Of a DNA stretch of 35,115 bases, positions 26,147 through 33,252 are shown piece by piece. This DNA comes from Candidatus Omnitrophica bacterium CG1_02_40_15 (GTDB lineage: Bacteria; Omnitrophota; Gorgyraeia; Gorgyraeales; Gorgyraeaceae), in assembly GCA_001871815.1 (NCBI GenBank), contig MNVP01000085.1, positions 1-35,115 of the forward strand. Reading direction: 5' to 3'. The notes below the pieces were generated by a model that searched no databases, had not been told where the DNA came from, and saw only the letters and a list, made by a program, of their open reading frames with translations. The translations under genes were made by a program, and so were the position numbers. The first letter of the stretch is position 1. Each line of letters begins with the position of its first letter.

Positions 26147-27196
26147 TTACTTCCCCAACTTCTCCCTGATTATCTCCGCCCTTTTAACGTCTCTTTGATT
26201 AGGGCTGAGTTTTTTCTTTTCCAGTTTTTGAAGGTGCGCAGGCTGAGTTATCACAAAAAGTTCATTAATAAGAGTCCTGTCTGCCTGTTTTATTACGCCT
26301 AAATCAACTCCCAGCCTTGCAAGCGAAAGAAGATTTATGGTCTCTGTGCTTGTTATTATATGGGCGCTTTTCAATGTCCCATATGCCCTCCATATCCTGT
26401 CTTCCAAGGCTTCTCTATTTTGCGAAAGAAGCGTTTCTCTAGCGCTTTGTTCGTGATCGACTATCTGTTTTATAATCCTATCTATGTTATCGATTATATC
26501 GTCCTCTTTAGGGCCCAGAGAAACCTGGTTTGATATCTGGAAAAAATTACCGCTCGCCTCCGTACCCTCCCCGTATAGGCCGCGCGCAGTCAGACTTAAT
26601 TTTGTAATAGCCTGCAGCACTTTTCCGATCTGTTTCGTCATTACAAGCGACGGCAAATGCAGCATTACAGATGCCCTCATGCCGGTCCCTGTATTTGTAG
26701 GGCAGGCTGTGAGGTAGCCGAAATCCATGGAATACGCAAAATCCAGGGAATTCCCTAATTCAGTATCTATGTCATTTATTATCTGCCATGCATCTTTTAA
26801 ATTAAAACCTGATTTCATGACCTGCATGCGCAGGTGGTCTTCTTCATTGATCATTATGCTGATGACTTCATCCTGGCCCACAGACAGGCCTTTATTTTCC
26901 GCGTCTATCATATGTTCCTTGCTCATAAGATGCCTTTCCACAAGAAATTGCTTATCTATAGAGTCCAGCTTTCCTATTTCCACAAATAATGAGTCTTTTA
27001 ATTTTTTGAGCGACAAAATACTTTCTTTTGAAGTCCAAAGGACTGCCTCCTGTTCTTTCTTGCTTGCCCAGTGAGAAAAAGGATAATTCGCAAGATTTCT
27101 TGCCAGCCTTACGCGCGAAGACATCACTATATCACAGACAGGGCCTGTGCACCTGATCCACTCGCCGGTATTATTTAAAAGATCGTCTAAGGTCAT
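26147..27196 (-). CDS. mcsB: Protein arginine kinase McsB
   Basis: 'IVMSSRVRLARNLANYPFSHWA', 'SIMINEEDHLRMQVM', 'GYLTACPTNTGTGMRASVMLHLP', 'ARGLYGEGTEASGNFFQISNQVSLG'. Confidence 0.95.
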   Translation of the reverse strand: MTLDDLLNNTGEWIRCTGPVCDIVMSSRVRLARNLANYPFSHWASKKEQEAVLWTSKESILSLKKLKDSLFVEIGKLDSIDKQFLVERHLMSKEHMIDAENKGLSVGQDEVISIMINEEDHLRMQVMKSGFNLKDAWQIINDIDTELGNSLDFAYSMDFGYLTACPTNTGTGMRASVMLHLPSLVMTKQIGKVLQAITKLSLTARGLYGEGTEASGNFFQISNQVSLGPKEDDIIDNIDRIIKQIVDHEQSARETLLSQNREALEDRIWRAYGTLKSAHIITSTETINLLSLARLGVDLGVIKQADRTLINELFVITQPAHLQKLEKKKLSPNQRDVKRAEIIREKLGK

Positions 27197-27208
27197 GAAT
27201 CCTCCTTC

Positions 27209-27374
27209 AATGAGCACTTGACTTACGGAACAAGCATAGCGAGTGAACGTAAGTCAATGCGCGAATTGAATCCCGCCCTTTTGAATAGCAAGTTGAGAAA
27301 AATTGCTAAAAGGGCGGGATAAATTCGGACAAATCACTTACGGAAACCATAGGTTTCCGTAAGTGATGTCCTTA
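27209..27374. repeat. Three-hairpin intergenic element, copy T2 (mcsB/mcsA gap)
   Basis: Third hairpin cacttacggaaacc-ata-ggtttccgtaagtg (27335-27365). Confidence 0.9.
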
Positions 27375-27872
27375 TTTATTATTCTTCTTCTCTAATTCTC
27401 TTATCTTATCCCGCAGTTTCGCTGCTTCTTCAAAATCCTCTTTCTGTATTGCCTTCTGAAGTTTTTCCTTCAAGGCATCGAATTCATTCTTTGCCTTGAC
27501 TATCTTGACTATTTTTTTAGGGGATTTGCCATAGTGCTGCGTGGACCCGTGTATCCTTTTTAAAAGAGGGGCGAGCGCTTCTTTAAAAGCATTATAGCAT
27601 TCGCCGCAGCCAAGCCTTCCCACCTTTTTAAAATCTTCATAGGTAAGCCCACACTTAGGGCATTTAAGCTTAGGCTCTGTTTTTGTTTTATTGAACTGCG
27701 TGCCAAGATCAGCGAGGCCTGCCAAAAGATCAGAAAGCCCGAAATGGCTTTCCATTTGGGCGCCTTTTTTCTGAGCGCATTCTTCGCACAGATGCAGCTC
27801 TGTTATTTGTTCATCTATTATTTCTGTAAGATGCACTGTAGCCTGGCTCTTGCCGCATATATTGCAAACCAT
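27372..27872 (-). CDS. mcsA: McsA-like protein (CxxC zinc motifs plus UVR domain)
   Basis: 'MVCNICGKSQATVHLTEI', 'LHLCEECAQKKG', 'CPKCGLTYEDFKKVGRLGCGECYNAF', C-terminal UVR 'LQKAIQKEDFEEAAKLRDKIRELE'. Confidence 0.92.
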   Translation of the reverse strand: MVCNICGKSQATVHLTEIIDEQITELHLCEECAQKKGAQMESHFGLSDLLAGLADLGTQFNKTKTEPKLKCPKCGLTYEDFKKVGRLGCGECYNAFKEALAPLLKRIHGSTQHYGKSPKKIVKIVKAKNEFDALKEKLQKAIQKEDFEEAAKLRDKIRELEKKNNK

Positions 27873-27885
27873 TATTTCCTCCTTC

Positions 27886-28093
27886 AATGAGCACTTGACT
27901 TACGGAACAAGCATAGCGAGTGAACGTAAGTCAATGCGCGAATTGAATCCCGCCCTTTTGAATAGCAAGCTGAGAAAAATTGCTAAAAGGGCGGGATAAA
28001 TTCGGACAAATCACCCAGCACCTTTTTAATATTCAGCATCTTTTCTTTAAAAACTTTAAATACATAAAAGGTGCTGGGTGATGTCCTCATTTA
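27886..28093. repeat. Three-hairpin intergenic element, copy T3 (mcsA/ilvE gap)
   Basis: Same first ~129 nt as T2 with one mismatch; third hairpin cacccagcacctttt-N39-aaaaggtgctgggtg (28012-28080). Confidence 0.9.
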
Positions 28094-28963
28094 ATATTTT
28101 ATGCCATCCGTCTTTGTTAATTTTCTGAATTCCTTCATCAGATTTAATGTAATTTTCCCTGGTTTTCCGTCTCCGATAACCCTTTTGTCCACGCGCACAA
28201 CAGGTATGATCTCTGCCGCAGTGCCTGTAAGAAAACACTCGCTAGCCGTAAAAATATTATGCCTTGTAATTACTTCTTCTTTTACTGCCATGCCAATCTT
28301 CTTTGCAATATCCATCACGCACGCCCTTGTAATGCCTTTAAGTATCCCGAGATAAGCAGGCGGAGTGATCAGGTTATTATCTTTTATAATAAAAATATTA
28401 TCTCCTGTGCATTCTGCCACATATCCATGGGCGGTAAACATTAATGCCTCTTCATATCCGCAGTTTAATGCCTCTATTTTTGCAAGAATATTGTTAAGGT
28501 AATTCAGAGATTTAATCTGAGGATTTAATGCCTCTGGTATATTCCTTGGCGTAGGCACTGTAATAATGCTCAATCCTTCCTTGTACATCTTTTCAGGATA
28601 AAGCTTTATGTTATCTGTAATGATAATAATAGAAGCGGACTTGCACTTCCTTGGATCCAGGCCCAGATCCCCTATGCCTCTTGTAACAATAAGCCTGATA
28701 TAGGCATTGTCCAGCTGATTTAATTTAAGCGTTTCCACGATTGCCTTTATCATGTCTTCTTTGGAAAGCGAAATATTTAGCATGATGCCTTGACTAGACT
28801 CGTAAAGCCTGTCTATATGCTCCTTTAATTTAAAAATAAGCCCAGCATATGAGCGGATGCCTTCAAACACTCCGTCGCCGTACAAAAGCCCGTGGTCAAA
28901 AACAGAAATCTTTGCCTCGTTTTTCTCAAAATATTCACCATTAATATAAACCTTTAATCCCAT
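28091..28963 (-). CDS. ilvE: Branched-chain amino acid aminotransferase (class IV)
   Basis: 'VFDHGLLYGDGVFEGIRSYAGLIFKLKEHIDRLYESS', 'PQIKSLNYLNNILAKIEA', 'VAECTGDNIFII', 'FLTGTAAEIIPV'. Confidence 0.93.
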   Translation of the reverse strand: MGLKVYINGEYFEKNEAKISVFDHGLLYGDGVFEGIRSYAGLIFKLKEHIDRLYESSQGIMLNISLSKEDMIKAIVETLKLNQLDNAYIRLIVTRGIGDLGLDPRKCKSASIIIITDNIKLYPEKMYKEGLSIITVPTPRNIPEALNPQIKSLNYLNNILAKIEALNCGYEEALMFTAHGYVAECTGDNIFIIKDNNLITPPAYLGILKGITRACVMDIAKKIGMAVKEEVITRHNIFTASECFLTGTAAEIIPVVRVDKRVIGDGKPGKITLNLMKEFRKLTKTDGIKY

Positions 28964-28977
28964 ATCTCCTCCTAATG

Positions 28978-29093
28978 TTCTCGACTCGCTTCGTACATTC
29001 GCTTCGCTCAGTACTTCTTTCGGTCGCTCGCTCGAACAATATTAATATTCTTCGAGCGGTCACGAGAGCATATCAAGAGAGTAGAGTCGAGAA
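28978..29093. repeat. TTCTCGACT-type element, copy E4 (opposite orientation)
   Basis: ttctcgact...cgctcgaacaatattaatattcttcgagcg...agtcgagaa; right half matches the E3 left half in reverse complement. Confidence 0.85.
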
Positions 29094-29098
29094 GTAAA

Positions 29099-29773
29099 TT
29101 ATATTATTCTCCCATCCTTCATTTCTACAATTCTATCCGCTCTTCGCGCTATTTCTTTATCGTGAGTAACAATCACAATCGCTGTTTTATTCTTTTTATT
29201 AAGATTAAACAATATATTCAATATCTCCAGGCCCATTTCAGAATCCAGGTTACCTGTAGGCTCATCGCACAAGAGCACCTTTGGATTATTTATCAAGCCC
29301 CTTGCTATAGCAACTCTCTGCTGCTCTCCTCCTGAAAGTTCGCTCGGCCTGTGGCGCATTCTTTTCCCAAGCCCTACATCTTCCAGTAAAACCTCAGCTC
29401 TATTTTTCGTCGTTCGTCGTTCGTCGTTCGTGTTTCGTATGCCTATCAGACTAGGCAGCATTACATTTTCCAATGCTGTAAAATCAGGGAGCAGGTAATA
29501 AAATTGAAATACAAATCCTATTTTTTGATTTCTAAACCTGGCTCTTTTAATATCATCCAGGCTGTAAAAATCAGAGTTGTCCAGAAATACTTTACCCGAG
29601 CTTGGCTTATCTATGCCGCCCAATATATGCAAAAGCGTTGACTTACCGGCTCCTGAAGGCCCTACAATTGTAATTACTTCATCTTTTCTTAATTCTAAGC
29701 TAACCCCCCTTAAAACATGCAGCTCTCTTTTGCCATCTTTATATATCTTATGTACATTATCAGCTCGTAACAT
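29099..29773 (-). CDS. lolD: LolD-like lipoprotein-releasing ABC transporter ATPase, with heptamer-encoded insertion
   Basis: 'IVGPSGAGKSTLLHILGGIDKPSSGKV', 'LSGGEQQRVAIARGLINNPKVLLCDEPTGNLDS'. Confidence 0.92.
   Translation of the reverse strand: MLRADNVHKIYKDGKRELHVLRGVSLELRKDEVITIVGPSGAGKSTLLHILGGIDKPSSGKVFLDNSDFYSLDDIKRARFRNQKIGFVFQFYYLLPDFTALENVMLPSLIGIRNTNDERRTTKNRAEVLLEDVGLGKRMRHRPSELSGGEQQRVAIARGLINNPKVLLCDEPTGNLDSEMGLEILNILFNLNKKNKTAIVIVTHDKEIARRADRIVEMKDGRII
29408..29438. repeat. CGTCGTT heptamer array (H3) inside lolD
   Basis: cgtcgtt cgtcgtt cgtcgtt cgtgttt cgt; encodes RNTNDERRTTK on the lolD strand. Confidence 0.9.
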
Positions 29774-29778
29774 AATAT

Positions 29779-29832
29779 TAGCGGATAGCGGATAGAAAAA
29801 CTATACGCTATACGCTCTACGCTAAACGCTAT
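29779..29832. repeat. TAGCGNN heptamer inverted element (H1g), lolD/lolC gap
   Basis: tagcgga tagcgga tagaaaaa ctatacgctatacgctctacgctaaacgcta. Confidence 0.86.
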
Positions 29833-29835
29833 CTT

Positions 29836-31017
29836 TTACTCATATCTCAGAGCTTCCACTGGCTCCATCTTAGCTGCCTGCCATGACGGATAAAGCGTTG
29901 ATAATAAACTTATCAGTATTGCCGCAGCTATTACAATTATTGAATCCGACAGCTCCAGATTAACAGGCAGCCTGTCTATGTAATAAATGTCTTTTGGCAA
30001 TTTTATAAATTGATATGTCTTTAATAAGTAACATAGGCCAAAACCTCCTATGGCGCCAATAATCGTTCCTGCGAAACCTATCAGAAAACCATCCAGCATA
30101 AATATCTTTCTTATGCTTTTATTATTAGCTCCTATTGATTTAAGGATGCCTATATCTTTTGTCTTTTCCATAACCATCATGATGAGAGCGCTGGCTATAT
30201 TAAAGCACGCCACAACCACAATGAGCGCAAGTATTATGAACATGGTTATTTTCTCTAGTTTCAGGGCGCTGAATAGATTTTTATTCAACTCTGACCAGCT
30301 TCTTACCCAGTAATTAAACCCTATCTGCTTCTGAACATCTTTTTTTATGCGGTCTGCGCTGTTTACATCATCCACCCGCACGCCTATGCCGCCTGCTACA
30401 TTGCCGGTAGCATAAAAATTCTGGGCGCCTTCAAGATTTGTAAATATAAGGCTCATGTCATATTCAAACATGCCTGAATTAAAGACACCCGCTACTTTAA
30501 AAAGCTTTGGTTTAGGATCCGCGGCAGATATCAGGGAAATTGTATCTCCTATCCTTAAACCCAGCCTAGAAGAAAGCTCTTTTCCTATCAAGACTGTATC
30601 CTTTTTAAGATTGAGCGTTCCTGATTCCATGTATTTTTGTATATTAGTGACATCTTTTTCTCTCGCAGAGTCTATGCCTCTTAATATTACGCCAAGGACT
30701 TGTTCGTCCTGCCTTATTAGGGCCTGGCCGTTCAGAAAAGGAGAGCTTGCTTTTACGTGCTGTATCTTATTTATCTCGTTCACAAGGCCGTTATAATCAG
30801 GGATGCCGCCTTCTTTTTCAATTATTATATGCGAATTTGTGCCGACTATCTTTTCACGAAGGTCTTTGTCAAAGCCGCTCATAACAGCCAACACCACAAT
30901 AAGGGCTGTTACACCCACAGCCACGCCCATTATCGAGATAAAACTTATAATGGAGATAAATTTTTCTTTGCGCTTCGAGACTAGATATCTAAAACTAATC
31001 CACAATTCGTATGGCAT
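29836..31017 (-). CDS. LolC/LolE-type lipoprotein-releasing ABC permease
   Basis: 'MPYELWISFRYLVSKRKEKFISIISFISIMGVAVGVTALIVVLAVMSGFDKDLREKI', C-terminal 'LYPSWQAAKMEPVEALRYE'; ORF-track start lies in the upstream repeat. Confidence 0.93.
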   Translation of the reverse strand: MPYELWISFRYLVSKRKEKFISIISFISIMGVAVGVTALIVVLAVMSGFDKDLREKIVGTNSHIIIEKEGGIPDYNGLVNEINKIQHVKASSPFLNGQALIRQDEQVLGVILRGIDSAREKDVTNIQKYMESGTLNLKKDTVLIGKELSSRLGLRIGDTISLISAADPKPKLFKVAGVFNSGMFEYDMSLIFTNLEGAQNFYATGNVAGGIGVRVDDVNSADRIKKDVQKQIGFNYWVRSWSELNKNLFSALKLEKITMFIILALIVVVACFNIASALIMMVMEKTKDIGILKSIGANNKSIRKIFMLDGFLIGFAGTIIGAIGGFGLCYLLKTYQFIKLPKDIYYIDRLPVNLELSDSIIVIAAAILISLLSTLYPSWQAAKMEPVEALRYE

Positions 31018-31029
31018 CTTATAGTTAGC

Positions 31030-31180
31030 TTCCGTGTTTAATCGCGGAACCACGCGGAAGCTGGCCTTCACTTCGTTCAGGCCAGACGCTGAACTACGCG
31101 GAAATTCGAGTTCAGTTTCCGCGTTTTTCCGCGTCAGTTGCGAGTGAAACGAGCAACTGCTTCTGCGTATTTCCGCGATT
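31030..31180. repeat. ACGCGGAA-type composite hairpin element, copy F2
   Basis: ctggcct-tcacttcgttc-aggccag; ttccgcgtttttccgcgt-cagttgc-gagtgaaacga-gcaactg-cttctgcgtatttccgcgatt. Confidence 0.83.
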
Positions 31181-32623
31181 TCATGCTTCTGGTTTTAATT
31201 GCGGGAACAAAATCACATCCCGTATAGACGGCTGGTTTGCAAAAAGCATTACCATCCTGTCTATCCCTATACCAAGCCCGCCCGCGGGCGGCATTCCGTA
31301 TTCCATGGCCCTTACAAAATCCTCATCTATTTTCTTTACGCCTTCCTGGCCCACTAACTGTTCTTCAAATCTTTTTTTCTGCTCTATTGGGTCATTGAGC
31401 TCTGAATAAGCGTTTGCAATCTCCATGCCTCCCATGAAAAGTTCAAATCTGTCTGTTAAAAGAGGATTGTCTTTTTTCCTTTTTGCGAGAGGGCATAACT
31501 CTGCGAATAAGTCTATTACAAAAATAGGCCTATCGCCTGTCTCAGGCTCAAGCATTTCTGTTATGATATTGGCTATCTGCGAACGTGTAATGTCCTTGGC
31601 TTTAAAATCCACGCCTTTAGCATGAAGCTTTTCGATCCATTCCTTGGAAGAGTCATCAGGGTTAATGTCAAATCTCTTTTTGATCTCTTCTGCAAATGAC
31701 CATCTCGGCCATGGCGGAGTCAAGTCTATAACCACATCTGCGAATTTTATCTTATTAGTCCCCAGGACTTCGTTCGCAACAAAATTAAAAATCTCTTCTG
31801 TAAGCTGCATCATGCCCTGGCAGTCAGAATAAGCTTCATATATTTCTATCATTGTAAATTCAGGATTATGCCTTATTGAAATGCCTTCGTTCCTGAAATT
31901 CCTATTAAGCTCATAAACTTTATCAAATCCGCCAACTAATAATCTTTTTAAATATAATTCCGGCGCAAGGCGCAGAAATAAATCAATACTAAGAGCATTA
32001 TGATGCGTCTTAAAAGGCTCTCCTGCTGCACCTCCTGCCATTGATTGCATCATAGGGGTTTCAACTTCCAAAAATCCCTTTTTATCTAAAAGCTCTCTTA
32101 TTTTTGAGATGATGCGGCTTCGAACCTGGAAAACCTTGCGCACATCTTCATTTACTATCAAATCCACATATCTCTGCCTGTATCTTGTATCCACATCTTT
32201 CAAGCCATGCCATTTTTCAGGTAAAGGCCTTAGGCCTTTGCTTAGAATTGTAATCTTTTCTGCGTTTATAGTTATCTCGCCAGTATGTGTTTTAAAAATC
32301 TTTCCCTCAACACCTAATATATCTCCTATATCTAGTCTTTTAAATATATTAGCATATATATCCTTGCTTATAATATCTGCCTTAATATATACCTGAATCC
32401 TGGAACTTGCGTCTCTTAAATCAAAAAAACTAGATTTCCCATGTTCTCTTAATGCAGTGATGCGGCCTGCTGTCTGGACAGAATCGCCTTCTTTGGCATT
32501 CTTAAGCATTGTTTCTATACTGCAATGCTTATCAAATCTTCTCCCATACGGCTCAATGCCTATCTCTTTGAGAGCATTTAACTTATCAATGCGTTGTTTC
32601 ATGAATTCATTCATCTCTTCCAT
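31181..32623 (-). CDS. lysS: Lysyl-tRNA synthetase (class II)
   Basis: 'RYRQRYVDLIVNEDVRKVFQVRSRII', 'FLEVETPMMQSMAGGAAGEPFKTHHNAL', 'GLGIGIDRMVMLFANQPSIRDVILFPQLKPE'. Confidence 0.97.
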   Translation of the reverse strand: MEEMNEFMKQRIDKLNALKEIGIEPYGRRFDKHCSIETMLKNAKEGDSVQTAGRITALREHGKSSFFDLRDASSRIQVYIKADIISKDIYANIFKRLDIGDILGVEGKIFKTHTGEITINAEKITILSKGLRPLPEKWHGLKDVDTRYRQRYVDLIVNEDVRKVFQVRSRIISKIRELLDKKGFLEVETPMMQSMAGGAAGEPFKTHHNALSIDLFLRLAPELYLKRLLVGGFDKVYELNRNFRNEGISIRHNPEFTMIEIYEAYSDCQGMMQLTEEIFNFVANEVLGTNKIKFADVVIDLTPPWPRWSFAEEIKKRFDINPDDSSKEWIEKLHAKGVDFKAKDITRSQIANIITEMLEPETGDRPIFVIDLFAELCPLAKRKKDNPLLTDRFELFMGGMEIANAYSELNDPIEQKKRFEEQLVGQEGVKKIDEDFVRAMEYGMPPAGGLGIGIDRMVMLFANQPSIRDVILFPQLKPEA

Positions 32624-32886
32624 AGAGATCCTTCGTCGCGGAGTTTACACTGAGCGAAGCGAATGTGCTCCTCAGGATGAGCAGCCGACATTACAAGAAA
32701 ATCGCTTTCAGCGATAACCCTAATATACGATTTTCAGTGGTTAGGAAAGTGTTTTATACTTTCCTATACCATAAAAACTCCTCAACTCCTCAATTATATA
32801 TTATTATGCTATATAGTGTCAATAGAAATAGGGTAAAAATAGGGCGAGATCCTTCAGATGCTCCTGTTCGTCGCATCTTCAGGATT

Positions 32887-32942
32887 AATTCGCACTTATC
32901 AGTTACGGATTTCAAAGAAACCCGTAACTGATGTGCTCATTA
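32887..32942. repeat. Single-hairpin unit related to the three-hairpin element (T4, reverse orientation)
   Basis: aattcgcac-ttatcagttacgg-atttcaaagaaac-ccgtaactgat-gtgctcatt; its reverse complement has the AATGAGCAC...GTGCGAATT frame. Confidence 0.75.
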
Positions 32943-33000
32943 AAAAACCGCGTAGGCACCACATACATCCTATGCGGTTAGAATAATTAGAATAATGGAT

Positions 33001-33252
33001 TTAACGATACGCCTCTTTCCTATGCTCAATTCTATATATAAAAATCTCTTTTATTTTATCATTTATTCTATACAAAACTTTATAATCCTCTATTTTAATA
33101 CGATACCCTTCTTCATTGCTAAGTTTGATAGCGCCATAGGGCCTTGGATTTTTAGAGAGATTGATAATTTCGTTTTTTATCTTAGCAAAAATCCTATCTT
33201 CCAGTTGGTCTAAGTCTTTTTGAGCATGAGGAATTATTTTTATTTTATACAT
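33001..33252 (-). CDS. RelE/ParE-family toxin
   Basis: 'YKIKIIPHAQKDLDQLEDRIFAKIKNEIINLSKNPRPYGAIKLSNEEGYRIKIEDYKVLYRINDK'. Confidence 0.85.
   Translation of the reverse strand: MYKIKIIPHAQKDLDQLEDRIFAKIKNEIINLSKNPRPYGAIKLSNEEGYRIKIEDYKVLYRINDKIKEIFIYRIEHRKEAYR

Noticed and set aside
22316-28093. Integron attC sites (variable arms, conserved frame)
   Set aside because: Resemblance is only conceptual: no R'/R'' GTTRRRY-type boxes, no integrase, and the flanking genes are conserved housekeeping operons.
28056-28238. 60-aa minus ORF over the ilvE 3' end
   Set aside because: Out of frame with ilvE and running into the T3 repeat.
14102-29438. CRISPR array
   Set aside because: Repeats are 7-bp periodic tandem arrays or dispersed hairpins, without regular repeat-spacer organisation; no cas genes.
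1171-32931. Numerous plus-strand ORFs of 60-216 aa in the ORF track (e.g. 18634..19221, 24288..24938, 13700..14227)
   Set aside because: They are antisense to well-supported minus-strand genes, show no recognisable domains and are expected as shadow ORFs.
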